Origin: Simplicispira hankyongi | GTDB lineage: Bacteria > Pseudomonadota > Gammaproteobacteria > Burkholderiales > Burkholderiaceae_C | Reading direction: 5' to 3' | Length of the DNA stretch: 64,000 nt | Assembly (NCBI RefSeq): GCF_003570885.1 | Contig: NZ_QXJC01000001.1 | Span: 1,116,001 to 1,180,000, forward strand | In this document: positions 1 through 8,684 of the stretch, piece by piece | How the letters are laid out: each line of letters begins with the position of its first letter | Position numbering within the stretch: the first letter of the stretch is position 1 | The notes under the pieces: generated by a model | The model's database searches: none | The model's input: only the letters and a program-made list of their open reading frames with translations | Told to the model about the DNA's origin: nothing | Translations under genes and position numbers: made by a program

Positions 1-2218
1 CCACCTCGCTGAGCACCTGATCGACAAACCCTGCATGGCGGAACTGGCGGGCGCTCACATTGACCGACAGTTGCAGCTTTTCGCAGCGTGGGTCTTGCTG
101 CCACTGGGCCAACTGCACACAGGCCGTGCGCAGCACCCAGTTGCCGATCAACACGATGAGATCGCTTTCTTCAGCAGCCGCAATAAAGGCGGCGGGCGGC
201 ACCAGTCCACGCTCTGGGTGTTGCCAGCGCAGCAGTGCCTCGGCGCCCACCATGCTGCCATCGTACGCAAACTGAGGCTGGTAATAAAGCAGGAACTCGG
301 CATTGCGCAGCGCCGATTTCAGGTCGGTTTCCAATTGCGCCCGGTTGCTGATCGCCGTTTGCATTTGCGGGTCGAAAAAGCACAGCCCATTGCCATGGCG
401 TGCCTTGACCTGGTACATCGCGATATCCGCCTGGCGCAGAAGTTCGGCTGCCGCCTGGGGCACCTGACCAAACAGCGTGGCGCCCAGGCTGGCAGTGATC
501 TGGTGTGCATGCTCCCCCAACGCATAAGGCTGCTCAAGACTGCACAACAGCTTTTCAGACACACGCTGGGCCTGGGCAGCGGCCTCCACCGCAGCACCAG
601 AGAGGTCATTGAGCATGATCACGAATTCGTCTCCGCCCAGGCGCGCGACGGTATCTGCGCCCCGCACGCCATCGCGCAGCCGACGCGCCACCTGCTGCAG
701 CAAGGCATCACCCATGTCATGCCCCAGCGTATCGTTAATGGTCTTGAACTGGTCCAGGTCCAGAAACAGCAGCGCACCGAGTTGACTGGAGCGCTGCGCA
801 CGCTCGGTCGCCTGGCCCAAACGGTCCAGCAGCAGGCGGCGGTTGGGAAGCCCGGTCAGTGGATCGTAGAACGCAAGCGTCTCGATTTCGGCCTGCGCAC
901 GCAGCACGTCGGTCACGTCGCTGTAGGTGATCACCATGCCGCCGTCGGGCGTGCGGTGCTCCATGATTTGGAGCGTCCTGCCATTGGGCAAGACCTGCTC
1001 ATGCGGCCCAACCGAGTTCTTTTGTGCCGCCAGGCGTTTGTCTATCCAGGCGCTGCGTTCGGCTTCGCTCGCCTGCGGCAGGTGGTGCGATACGGTCGCC
1101 TCAAGCACCTTGCGGAACGGCAGTTGCGGCGCCATGACACCGGCAATCCAGGGAAATATTTCGTCGAAGCGCTGATTCCAATGCACCACCCGGTGCTCGC
1201 TGTCGAGCAACACGAAGCCGCTGGTCATGGCTTCGAGTGCCTGGTCGAGCTGCACTTTCGACTCTGCAAGCGCGTGGCGTGCCTGGCCAATGCGGTGCAG
1301 GTGCGCGGTAAACATATAGGCGGCAGCCAGGCACATCAGCGCAAATACGGCACTGACGACCGCCACGGCCTGGGCGTCATCACGCCAGGATTCCAACGCA
1401 GCACGCTCGGACAGGCTGGCGGATATCCACAGGTCGTCGTAGATCAGCGAGCGCGCCACCACCCGGCCCGGGGCACCGGTCAGCCGTGTCGGCATGTCCC
1501 AGGTCGGCGGCGCGGCGGGCACTTGCCGCAATGGCGCCAGCGCAGGCGCAGCAGCACCGCTGGCGGGCAGGGTGAACATACGCCTGCCGTCTCCCATTTC
1601 AAGAACGACCTCCAGACCCGGAATCTGCGCGTCCTGCGCCAGCACCGAGGCCAGCATGGCAACGGGCACTTCGGCGACGGCCACTAACCGCTCGCCGCTG
1701 CGCGTATGCAGATGGCGTGCCAGGAATATGACGTCCTCCGAACTGGCGAAACTGCGGACCGGGCCGCTGAGCACCACCACAGCCACGGCCGGCGCCAGCG
1801 CCTGTTGCACAAAACCCTCGGGCAGTTGCAACTGCACCCTTGCCCCACGTGGATCGGAGGAGGCCAGCACCTGCCCCTTGGCATCGAGCACGGCCAACAG
1901 CCGCACGCTCAGATTGGGCCGCGTGGTGCGCGCCAGCATGGCGCTGGCGGCCTCGGGGGGCACGCCATTGGTGGTAGCGTCGTCCAAGCCAAGCACCTCA
2001 CCCACACTGGCGAGCAAGATGTCGACGCCCAAAAATGCCCGATTGAGTGCCGCCTGGGCACCAGAGACGTAGCGGACCAGCTCGTGATCGGCTACTTCAA
2101 GCGCCGTGTTGCGGGTGGAGAGAATCTGCGCCGCCGCGACCAACAAGATCGCGCTGGCAAAAAAAACCACCACCGCCCAGACGGCCGACTGCGCACGTGC
2201 GGGCAGCGCCGGCTTCAT
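1..2218 (-). CDS. GGDEF/EAL cyclic-di-GMP enzyme with PAS domain (3' end outside window)
   Basis: Inner-membrane signalling protein that should make and/or break c-di-GMP. About 739 residues are visible before the window edge cuts the EAL domain. In order: a membrane segment near residues 10-30, an extracytoplasmic sensor of about 250 residues, a second membrane segment near 285-305, a PAS-like region from about 330, then a GGDEF domain with an intact GGDEF at 528-532. RGAD at 519-522 sits where the inhibitory RxxD site lies in active cyclases, so product inhibition is likely. The EAL domain opens with EALLRW at about 660, followed by a VNVSARQF segment. The ATG overlaps the stop of the upstream binding-protein gene (ATGA), so the two are translationally coupled. 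Whether the EAL half is catalytic cannot be judged from what is visible. Confidence 0.93.
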   Translation of the reverse strand, partial: MKPALPARAQSAVWAVVVFFASAILLVAAAQILSTRNTALEVADHELVRYVSGAQAALNRAFLGVDILLASVGEVLGLDDATTNGVPPEAASAMLARTTRPNLSVRLLAVLDAKGQVLASSDPRGARVQLQLPEGFVQQALAPAVAVVVLSGPVRSFASSEDVIFLARHLHTRSGERLVAVAEVPVAMLASVLAQDAQIPGLEVVLEMGDGRRMFTLPASGAAAPALAPLRQVPAAPPTWDMPTRLTGAPGRVVARSLIYDDLWISASLSERAALESWRDDAQAVAVVSAVFALMCLAAAYMFTAHLHRIGQARHALAESKVQLDQALEAMTSGFVLLDSEHRVVHWNQRFDEIFPWIAGVMAPQLPFRKVLEATVSHHLPQASEAERSAWIDKRLAAQKNSVGPHEQVLPNGRTLQIMEHRTPDGGMVITYSDVTDVLRAQAEIETLAFYDPLTGLPNRRLLLDRLGQATERAQRSSQLGALLFLDLDQFKTINDTLGHDMGDALLQQVARRLRDGVRGADTVARLGGDEFVIMLNDLSGAAVEAAAQAQRVSEKLLCSLEQPYALGEHAHQITASLGATLFGQVPQAAAELLRQADIAMYQVKARHGNGLCFFDPQMQTAISNRAQLETDLKSALRNAEFLLYYQPQFAYDGSMVGAEALLRWQHPERGLVPPAAFIAAAEESDLIVLIGNWVLRTACVQLAQWQQDPRCEKLQLSVNVSARQFRHAGFVDQVLSEV

Positions 2219-3297
2219 GGCGAGTGCGCCGCCAGACCGGATACCCGACCAATGGTTTGGGACCAGACCTGCGCGCACTGCGGGCCACAGCGTTGCAGCC
2301 AACGGGGCAACACGGCACTGGTGAAGATTTCCCGGCTGCGCACGGTATCGGCCGCGCTTGCGGGCACGATGCGCATCTTGCCCGGCCGGCCGACCACACA
2401 ACCGGGTTTGCCACTGTTGCAGACCAGCCCCTGGGCGGTATCACGCTCGGATTCGGCCCAGACCGCCGCTTCAAGTTTCGGCAATTCCCTGCGCAGCAAG
2501 TCCTGCAAATCCATCGGCAAGGCCTGCCAGGCTGCCTGGTTGGCGCCAAAAATAGCCATGCCCCAATTCAGCGGCAAGGCATACAAATGGGTTGTCAATT
2601 CCGGTAGTCCGATGGTATTGCCCGACAGGGTGCCGGTGATCGCACAATCGAGCGCCCCGGCTTCAAAACGCGGCACAAGCTGCGCAAAGGCCGTGTGCAC
2701 CGGCTCGGCCCCCAGGGCTTCGACAAAATCTGCCTGTCCTACCGACGATACCCGCACGCGCCAGCCTTTCAAGTCGCTCAGACTGGCAATCGGTTTCTTG
2801 CAAAACAGCATTTGCGCCGGATAGACGTAGATGGCAAGGGCTTCTATCCCCTGCTCTTCGCGCAGCGCGCGCTCCAGATACGGCCGAAACGCGGCAAGAT
2901 GGGTCCGCAGCGTTGGCATGTCCGGATTCAAACCCACCAGATCAGGGGCCGCGTACTGCGGAAACGTGCCAACGAGAGAGCTCATGAGCACGGTGCCAAA
3001 CGGCACCACGCCCAGCTGCAAGAACCGCAGCATGTCGGCGCCCGGAAGGCCAGCGCGGTCAAACGGCACGATGTTGGCGCGGTACTTGCCCGCGCTCAAG
3101 CGCTCAAGCTCGCGCGACCAGAAGGGTTCTTCGAGTTTGGTGTACTGACTGGTGCCAGCCAACCCGCCCACCACACGCAGCGTCATCACAGGCCGGGTGG
3201 CAGTGGCGGCCGCGGCCTGCTGGGCCGATGCCCCCCGCGCCCACAGCAAGCCCTGGCACAGCACCAGCAGCAAGCAGAGTATTCGCAGAGGGCGCAT
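2215..3297 (-). CDS. TRAP-type (DctP-like) periplasmic solute-binding protein, orphan
   Basis: A 360-residue protein starting MRPLRILC with a Sec signal peptide ending near ASAQQ (about residue 25). The body has the DctP pattern: a segment reading LSDLKGWRVRV, then VGQADFVEALGAEPVHTAFAQ and LEAAVWAESERD. Two C-terminal Cys pairs are unusual. No DctQ or DctM permease gene is adjacent. Its stop codon overlaps the start of the GGDEF/EAL gene by 4 bp, so I infer that it senses a ligand for that enzyme rather than feeding a transporter. The longer upstream reading frame (to 3372) adds residues before the signal peptide and was rejected. Confidence 0.85.
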   Translation of the reverse strand: MRPLRILCLLLVLCQGLLWARGASAQQAAAATATRPVMTLRVVGGLAGTSQYTKLEEPFWSRELERLSAGKYRANIVPFDRAGLPGADMLRFLQLGVVPFGTVLMSSLVGTFPQYAAPDLVGLNPDMPTLRTHLAAFRPYLERALREEQGIEALAIYVYPAQMLFCKKPIASLSDLKGWRVRVSSVGQADFVEALGAEPVHTAFAQLVPRFEAGALDCAITGTLSGNTIGLPELTTHLYALPLNWGMAIFGANQAAWQALPMDLQDLLRRELPKLEAAVWAESERDTAQGLVCNSGKPGCVVGRPGKMRIVPASAADTVRSREIFTSAVLPRWLQRCGPQCAQVWSQTIGRVSGLAAHSP

Positions 3298-3420
3298 GGG
3301 ATGGGACAAGAGGCTCTCCACTTGCATTTCAAAGACATCGAAGGTGCACATTGGGCTCCAGCATCGGGCCATTCTGCACCACTGGCGGCTCCTGTCCAGA
3401 CAGGTGGACGGTGGTTTTTT

Positions 3421-4251
3421 TCAGAACGCCCCGGGGTACGCGCCCCCATCCACCAGCACGTTTTGTCCGGTCAGATAGCCCGCATGCACGCTGCACAGGA
3501 AGGCACAGATAGCGCCGAACTCGTCTGCCTGGCCAAAGCGCCCTGCGGGAATGCTGGCGCGCTGTGCCTGGCGCACCTCCTCTGTTGTTTTGCCGCTGCG
3601 CGCGGCGGCGCCGGCAAAGGTGGCGGCCAGCCGGTCGGTATCGAACTTGCCCGGCAGCAGGTTGTTGATGGTGACGCCATGCGCCGCCAGCGGGCTGCGC
3701 GCCACACCGGCCACAAAGCCCGTGAGCCCGCTGCGTGCGCCATTGGACAGGCCCAGAATATCAATGGGCGCCTTCACGGCGCTCGACGTGATGTTGACGA
3801 TGCGGCCAAAGCCGCGCTCGGCCATGCCATCCACGGCAGCGCGGATCAGCGCGATGGGGGCCAGCATGTTCGCGTCCAGGGCGGCGATCCAGGCGTCCCG
3901 GTCCCAATCGCGGAAATCACCCGGCGGCGGGCCGCCCGCATTGGTGACGACGATATCGAAATCCTTCCCCGGCCCGCCGGGGACCGAGAGCGCAGCCTCG
4001 CGGCCTGCCTCGGTGGTGATGTCCGCAGCCACCGTCAGCACCGAAATATTCGAGGGTTTTTGGCCTCCACCGCTTATACCGTCTCGATATTCAGCTTTCA
4101 ATTCAATAGCAACCTGTTGCAAGGTGGGCGCCCCCCTTGCATTGATCACCAGGTTGACGCCTTCGCGTGCCAGTGCCCGCGCGCAGCCCAGACCAAGACC
4201 CTTGCTCGCGCCACACACCAAGGCCCATTTGCCGGCAATACCCAAATCCAT
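3421..4251 (-). CDS. SDR-family oxidoreductase lacking the canonical Tyr/Lys
   Basis: A 276-residue Rossmann-fold short-chain dehydrogenase. The dinucleotide motif GASKGLG is at residues 14-20 and NAGG at 104-107, with the catalytic-region serines SS at 156-157. Where YxxxK is expected the sequence reads SNGAR (169-173), so Tyr is replaced by Ser and Lys by Arg. This resembles the BKR-like SDR subgroup known to deviate from the catalytic tetrad. Residues about 51-70 form an extra loop whose DNA matches the dispersed repeat described at 4057-4125. The C-terminus has the usual FLCSVHAGYLTGQ and VDGG segments. Substrate unknown; activity may be altered. Confidence 0.88.
   Translation of the reverse strand: MDLGIAGKWALVCGASKGLGLGCARALAREGVNLVINARGAPTLQQVAIELKAEYRDGISGGGQKPSNISVLTVAADITTEAGREAALSVPGGPGKDFDIVVTNAGGPPPGDFRDWDRDAWIAALDANMLAPIALIRAAVDGMAERGFGRIVNITSSAVKAPIDILGLSNGARSGLTGFVAGVARSPLAAHGVTINNLLPGKFDTDRLAATFAGAAARSGKTTEEVRQAQRASIPAGRFGQADEFGAICAFLCSVHAGYLTGQNVLVDGGAYPGAF
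4057..4125 (-). repeat. Dispersed repeat copy 1, embedded in the SDR gene
   Basis: On the minus strand the segment contains ATAAGCGGTGGAGGCCAAAA, close to the second half of the family consensus (TAAGCGCTAGAGGCCAAAAA). It is preceded by a diverged AGCTG half. It is visibly AT-richer than the flanking coding sequence and stays in frame, encoding the extra loop of the SDR. This is the most diverged copy of the family. Confidence 0.55.
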
Positions 4252-4307
4252 AACAATCCCCTCGCTCCACCATCCGTGGCGCCAACGCATGATAAGGGGA
4301 CTGTTTG

Positions 4308-4913
4308 ATGAAACCCGGACCGATCTCGCGCGCCCTGCTGGCGGCAGCCATTGCGGGCGCTGCACTGGCCTTGCCAGCCCACGCCCAGCAGGACGCCTCC
4401 GTGATCCAGCGCGCCACCGAGCTGCGCGACGCACCCGGCACCACCGGCGCCAGCCTGGGCGCATTGGCGGCTGACAGCCCGGTGGAGCGCACCGGTGAAC
4501 GCAAGGGCTCATGGATCAAGGTGCGCACGCCGCAGGGCACTGTCGGCTGGGTGCCCATGTTTGACGTGGGCACGCGCGCCAGCGCGGCGCCCGCATCCGG
4601 CAATGCCGCGACCAACGGCTTGCGCAGCCTGGGCAGTCTGTTTGGCGGCAACACGGGCACGACCACGGCCACCTCCACCGCGGGCATCCGGGGGCTGGAT
4701 GCCGAGGACATTGCCAATGCGCAGCCCAATCCTGCCGCCGTCACTCAGGCAGAGCAGCAGCGCGTGAATGCAGAACAGGCCAGGCGTTTCGCCGGTGCCG
4801 CCTCACTGCAGGCGCACCAGGTCGCGGCATTGCCTGAGCCCGCGCCTCCCGCCTCCACATCGGCGCCTGCTGGCCGCATCAGCCCGATGAACGAAAACAT
4901 CAGTCCCAACTGA
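4308..4913 (+). CDS. Secreted SH3-domain protein
   Basis: A 201-residue exported protein: signal peptide with cleavage near AHAQQ (about residue 25), then a bacterial SH3-like fold (LRDAPGTTGASLGALAAD, SWIKVRTPQGTVGWVPMF, residues about 35-85). A low-complexity Ala/Thr/Pro tail follows. SH3b modules usually bind peptidoglycan. The start ATG at 4308 follows AAGGGGA at good spacing. It lies 10 bp upstream of the M48 protease gene in what is probably an operon, so the two may act together in the periplasm. Confidence 0.82.
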   Translation: MKPGPISRALLAAAIAGAALALPAHAQQDASVIQRATELRDAPGTTGASLGALAADSPVERTGERKGSWIKVRTPQGTVGWVPMFDVGTRASAAPASGNAATNGLRSLGSLFGGNTGTTTATSTAGIRGLDAEDIANAQPNPAAVTQAEQQRVNAEQARRFAGAASLQAHQVAALPEPAPPASTSAPAGRISPMNENISPN

Positions 4914-4923
4914 AGGGGGTGCC

Positions 4924-5961
4924 ATGCACACGATTCAAATTCCACGTGCCGCGCTCCAGCCCATGATCCGGGCGGCGATCGCCTGCGCCGCCCTGGCGCT
5001 GATGCCTGCCCTGGTCCAGGCGCAGGATGTGATGAACCTGCTCAACTCGCTGGGCAGCCGGGCGGGAAGCGCATCGCCAGGCAACCTGCTGGGTACTTTG
5101 ACGGGCAACAACGCTGCCCCTGCCGCCAGCCAGGGCGACGACCTGATGGGCCTGCTCAGCCGCTCGGTGGAGACCATCGACGAGCCGCATGAAATCGACA
5201 TCGGCCGCCAGCTCGCCGCGGTGCTGCTGGGCAGCAAGCCGCTCTACCCCGATGAGCGGCTGCAGCGCTATGTCAACCGACTGGGCCGCTGGATCAGCCT
5301 GCAGTCCGAGCGCCCCAACCTGCCCTGGACCTTCGTGGTGCTGGACGACACCGGCTACAACGCCTTTGCGGCGCCGGGCGGCTATGTGTTCGTCACCAAG
5401 GGGCTGATCGACCGCTGCGCCGACGAATCCGAGCTCGCCGGCATCCTGGCCCATGAAATCACCCACGTCACCCAACGCCACCATTTGCAGGCCATGCGCA
5501 AGACAGCGCAATCGGGCATGCTGACGCAACTCGTGGCCTCGCAGATTCACACCAATGGCGTGGGCAATCTGGTGGCGTCGCAAATCCTGGCGCTCGGGCG
5601 CAACCTGTATGCGCGCGGCCTGGACCAAAGCGACGAGTTCGAAGCCGACCGCCGCGGCGTGGCCCTGGCCGCGCGCAGCGGTTTCGACCCCTACGGCCTT
5701 CCCGCTGCACTGCAGGTGCTGCGCGCCGCAGCGCCAGGCAACCCCCAGTTCACGTTGGCGCTGGCGACACACCCGCCAGCCGAGCAGCGCTTGGACCAGC
5801 TCCAGCAGGCCATGGGCAACCGGCTCGATGGCCTGAGCGGCGCCGCGCCGGTCACCATTGCGCAGCGCCTGCAAGGGGGCGCCAGCGCCGCGCCGGCAGT
5901 GGCCGCTGCCGTGGCTCCGGCAACCGACGCCAAGCCGGCCAAACGGCACAAGAAGAAATAG
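4924..5961 (+). CDS. Periplasmic M48-family zinc metalloprotease
   Basis: A 345-residue exported peptidase related to BepA/LoiP-type envelope quality-control proteases. A signal peptide spans about residues 1-34. The zinc motif HEITH is at 177-181, and the third ligand region DEFEADRRG is near residue 240. The C-terminus is Lys-rich (KRHKKK) after an Ala-rich linker. The ribosome-binding site AAGGGGG precedes the ATG. Cotranscription with the SH3 protein is likely from the 10-bp gap. Substrate specificity is not readable. Confidence 0.9.
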   Translation: MHTIQIPRAALQPMIRAAIACAALALMPALVQAQDVMNLLNSLGSRAGSASPGNLLGTLTGNNAAPAASQGDDLMGLLSRSVETIDEPHEIDIGRQLAAVLLGSKPLYPDERLQRYVNRLGRWISLQSERPNLPWTFVVLDDTGYNAFAAPGGYVFVTKGLIDRCADESELAGILAHEITHVTQRHHLQAMRKTAQSGMLTQLVASQIHTNGVGNLVASQILALGRNLYARGLDQSDEFEADRRGVALAARSGFDPYGLPAALQVLRAAAPGNPQFTLALATHPPAEQRLDQLQQAMGNRLDGLSGAAPVTIAQRLQGGASAAPAVAAAVAPATDAKPAKRHKKK

Positions 5962-5965
5962 CGGC

Positions 5966-6895
5966 TCAGCTTGCGGGCGCGCGCGAGGCACGCGAGAACA
6001 CGAAAATGCCGCAGATCACCAGCACCGTCCCCAGCGCCACGCCAGCGGTGAACGGCTCGCCCAGCAGCCACACGCCCATGAGGATGGTCGCCATCGGTCC
6101 CACCATGCCGGTCTGCGCGGCGGCACTGGCGCCTATGCGCTCGATGGCCATCATCACCATCAGCACCGGCACCGCCGTGCACAGCGTGGCATTGAGCACC
6201 GAGAGCCACACCACCTGCGGCGCCACCAGCGCCGCACTCAGGGGGCGCAGCACCACGAACTGCAGCAGGCACAGCAAGCAGGCCACCGTCGTCGCCAGGC
6301 CCACCAGCCGCAGCGACCCCAGGCGCTTGACCAGCTCGCCGCTGTAGACCAGGTACACCGCGTAGCTGACCGCGCTGCCCAGCACCAGGAGCGCGCCCCA
6401 CGCCGTTCCCGTGCCCTGGTGCACCGCCTCCTGGCCAAACACCAGCACCACGCCGCTGTAGCTCACCGCCATGCCGAGCAACTGGCCTGCGCGCACACCG
6501 CGCCCATACAGCACCCGCCCCATCAGCAGCACCACGGTCGGGTTGAGGTACAGAATCAAGCGCTCCAGACTGGCGGTGATGTACGCAAGGCCAGCGAAAT
6601 CGAGAAAACTCGCCAGGTAGTAGCCCGAGAACCCCAGGCCCAGCACGCCCAGCCAGTCGCTGCGGGTCAGCGCGGCCTTGCCGCGGCTCGCCCACCAGGC
6701 CATGGTGGCAAACAGCGGCAGCGCGAACAGCATGCGGTACATGATGAGCGTGACCGCGTCCACGCCGTAGCGGTAGGCCAGCTTGACGATGATGGCCTTG
6801 CCGCTAAAGGCAACCGCACCGAACAGCGCAAGGGTCAGCCCAATTGCTCTGTCTTTGGTAGCTGCTTGCGCAGATGGGATAAGCGCTTCGGGCAT
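5966..6895 (-). CDS. DMT-superfamily (EamA) transporter
   Basis: A 309-residue integral membrane protein with about ten hydrophobic helices and two EamA halves (first half beginning ALFGAVAFSGKAIIVKLAY; second near GTAWGALLVLGSAVSYAVYL). It is probably an exporter of metabolites or amino acids; the substrate cannot be told. It converges on the M48 gene with a 4-bp gap. The first 14 or so codons, including the ATG, lie in a copy of the dispersed repeat (6859-6912), so the N-terminus MPEALIPSAQAAT is repeat-derived rather than family sequence. The family start would be near residue 15. Confidence 0.88.
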   Translation of the reverse strand: MPEALIPSAQAATKDRAIGLTLALFGAVAFSGKAIIVKLAYRYGVDAVTLIMYRMLFALPLFATMAWWASRGKAALTRSDWLGVLGLGFSGYYLASFLDFAGLAYITASLERLILYLNPTVVLLMGRVLYGRGVRAGQLLGMAVSYSGVVLVFGQEAVHQGTGTAWGALLVLGSAVSYAVYLVYSGELVKRLGSLRLVGLATTVACLLCLLQFVVLRPLSAALVAPQVVWLSVLNATLCTAVPVLMVMMAIERIGASAAAQTGMVGPMATILMGVWLLGEPFTAGVALGTVLVICGIFVFSRASRAPAS

Positions 6896-6912
6896 ATTTT
6901 GCTTAAATTTTC
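6859..6912 (+). repeat. Dispersed repeat copy 2
   Basis: TAGCTGCTTGCGCAGATGGG, then ATAAGCGCTTCGGGCATATT and a GCTTAAATTTTC tail. The head supplies the start codon and first residues of the minus-strand DMT transporter. The tail supplies the last codons and TAA stop of the minus-strand thioesterase. Confidence 0.85.
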
Positions 6913-7328
6913 AAGCGCTCGACAAACGCGGCCGGAACGCGCGCCACCGCGCGGCTTTGCTTGTCCACAAACACCACCCCAATCTTGCCGCGGGCCACTT
7001 CGCGCTGGCTGCTGCGCTCGGTCATGCAGAACACCAGGTCGAAGCCGTACTTGTTGAAGTCGGTCGGCAGCATTTGCACGCGCAGCGTCTCGCCGTGAAA
7101 GCCCTCGGATTTGTACTGCGCGACGATGTCGCCGACCACGATGGACAAGCCTTCCACACCGGCCTCCCGATAACCGAGCGACTGGAAAAAGCGCACGCGC
7201 GCCTCGGAGACCAGCGTGAGCAGTTGCGCGTTGTCCAGGTGGCCACCCTGGTTGACGTGGCTGATGTAGATCTGCATCTCGGTCTCGAAACTGAAATGCG
7301 CGGGAAGCTCGAAAACAATGCGTGGCAT
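6903..7328 (-). CDS. Acyl-CoA thioesterase, 4-hydroxybenzoyl-CoA thioesterase fold
   Basis: A 141-residue hotdog-fold protein of normal length for the 4HBT/YbgC group. The segment YISHVNQGGHLDNAQLL (about residues 21-37) stands where many 4HBT enzymes carry the catalytic Asp motif; here Asn-Gln occupies part of it, but an HLDN remains. Probably hydrolyses acyl-CoA thioesters in the cytoplasm. It lies 8 bp upstream of the DMT gene start and 10 bp downstream of DUF3422. The last residues (RLKI and stop) come from the dispersed repeat tail. Confidence 0.8.
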   Translation of the reverse strand: MPRIVFELPAHFSFETEMQIYISHVNQGGHLDNAQLLTLVSEARVRFFQSLGYREAGVEGLSIVVGDIVAQYKSEGFHGETLRVQMLPTDFNKYGFDLVFCMTERSSQREVARGKIGVVFVDKQSRAVARVPAAFVERLKI

Positions 7329-7338
7329 GGGAAGGAAA

Positions 7339-8658
7339 TCAGTGGTTGGCGTGGAACATGCGCTGGTGCATGCGCCGCAGCGACCACCAGACCGAGAGGG
7401 CGACCACAGGGATCGCCAGCGCCGCCGTGATTTCGGGAGACAGCGGCCAGCCGATCTTTTCCCCGCCCTTGGCCAGGTAGCTCACCAAGCCGACGATGTA
7501 GTAGGTGATGGCCGCCACCGACAGGCCTTCGACCGTGGCCTGCAGGCGCAGTTGCAGGTCCTGGCGCTGGTTCATGCTCGCCAGCAGTGCCTGGCTGCTT
7601 TGCTGCTGCTCGATTTCCACCCGCGTGCGCAGCAGGTTGCTGATGCGCGAGACACGGCGCGAGAGTGCCTCCTGCCGGCGCGCGGCCCAATCGCAGGTAG
7701 CGCGCGCGGGCGAGAGGCGCCGGTCCATGAACTCGGCAATCGTCTGCATGCCGGCCAGACGCGACTCCCCAATGTCGGCAATGCGCCGGTCCACCAGCTC
7801 GAAATACGCGCTGCTGGCAGAAAAGCGCGAATGCGTGGCGGCAAACTGGCTCTCGACCTGGCCTGCCAGGCGGGTGAGGCGGTCGAGCAGGCCGGCCTCG
7901 GCGCTGCTGTCGGCGCTGCGAATGGCGTCGGCCAGCGCCGCCAGTTCGCTCTCGGCGCTGGCCAGCTCGCGGGCGGCATCGCGCGCTGCCGGCAGGCCCA
8001 GCAGGGCGGCCATGCGGTAGGTTTCAATCTCCAGCAGGCGCTGCACCAATCGGCCAACGCGGCGCGGCGTCATGCCGCCCACCAGCAGCACCATGCGCGA
8101 GCTGCCGTCGGCGTGGATGGCAAAGTCGGTGTACACCTCGCCGTGCCCACCCGCCACGGTGGAGGCGACCAGCGTGTCTTCGTGCAGCACCTGGCCGACC
8201 AGGCTGGCGTCGCTGGCGAACTCGCGCGTCTGCAGCGCCCACAGGTTCATGCTGCACAGGCACTGGCCGGGAAGGCCGGCAAGCCAATCGCGCGGCACGG
8301 CGGCCCCAGCGCCCAGCGGCTCACGCTCGCCAAAGCCCTGCATCTGCAGCGGCACGGTGAAGGTCCAGGCGACGAACTCGGTATGCAGTTCCCATCGGAT
8401 CCGAAACGCACCCAGGTCGAGCCGCAAGTGGGTGGTGTGCGCGTCGGGCTGGGGTGCGTGGTGGTCGCGCAGGAGCGCGGCCAGGTGCACGCGGCTGGCT
8501 TCACGGCCTGCTTCATCCGCCAGCATGACGATGTGCAGGCAGGCCACCGGTGCCGTGATGGGCTCGGGTGGGCGGGCATGGATTTCGTTGTGCAACTGCG
8601 CGCGCAGCGGGTGCTGCGCGGGGCCGGCGGCCTCGGGCTTGCGAAGGGGAGCATTCAT
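7339..8658 (-). CDS. DUF3422 family membrane-anchored protein
   Basis: A 439-residue protein of the proteobacterial DUF3422 family, recognised by the N-terminal LHNEIHARPPEPITAP segment and the overall architecture. A soluble N-terminal domain is followed by a long helical, probably coiled-coil region (about 230-370) and two hydrophobic helices near the C-terminus (about 380-425). The function of the family is not established; the shape suggests a membrane-attached sensor or scaffold. It sits between trehalase and the thioesterase on the same strand. Confidence 0.85.
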   Translation of the reverse strand: MNAPLRKPEAAGPAQHPLRAQLHNEIHARPPEPITAPVACLHIVMLADEAGREASRVHLAALLRDHHAPQPDAHTTHLRLDLGAFRIRWELHTEFVAWTFTVPLQMQGFGEREPLGAGAAVPRDWLAGLPGQCLCSMNLWALQTREFASDASLVGQVLHEDTLVASTVAGGHGEVYTDFAIHADGSSRMVLLVGGMTPRRVGRLVQRLLEIETYRMAALLGLPAARDAARELASAESELAALADAIRSADSSAEAGLLDRLTRLAGQVESQFAATHSRFSASSAYFELVDRRIADIGESRLAGMQTIAEFMDRRLSPARATCDWAARRQEALSRRVSRISNLLRTRVEIEQQQSSQALLASMNQRQDLQLRLQATVEGLSVAAITYYIVGLVSYLAKGGEKIGWPLSPEITAALAIPVVALSVWWSLRRMHQRMFHANH

Positions 8659-8684
8659 CGTTCAGGTCGCCAGGGTGGTTGGGT

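Noticed and set aside
35-1687. Long plus-strand open frame (550 codons)
   Set aside because: Antisense shadow of the GGDEF/EAL gene; its translation is low-complexity Arg/His/Gln-rich with no family motif, while the minus strand has intact GGDEF and EAL motifs.
3390-3421. T-rich stretch after a short hairpin on the plus strand
   Set aside because: The T-run is on the plus strand, but no plus-strand gene precedes it; the stem is weak.
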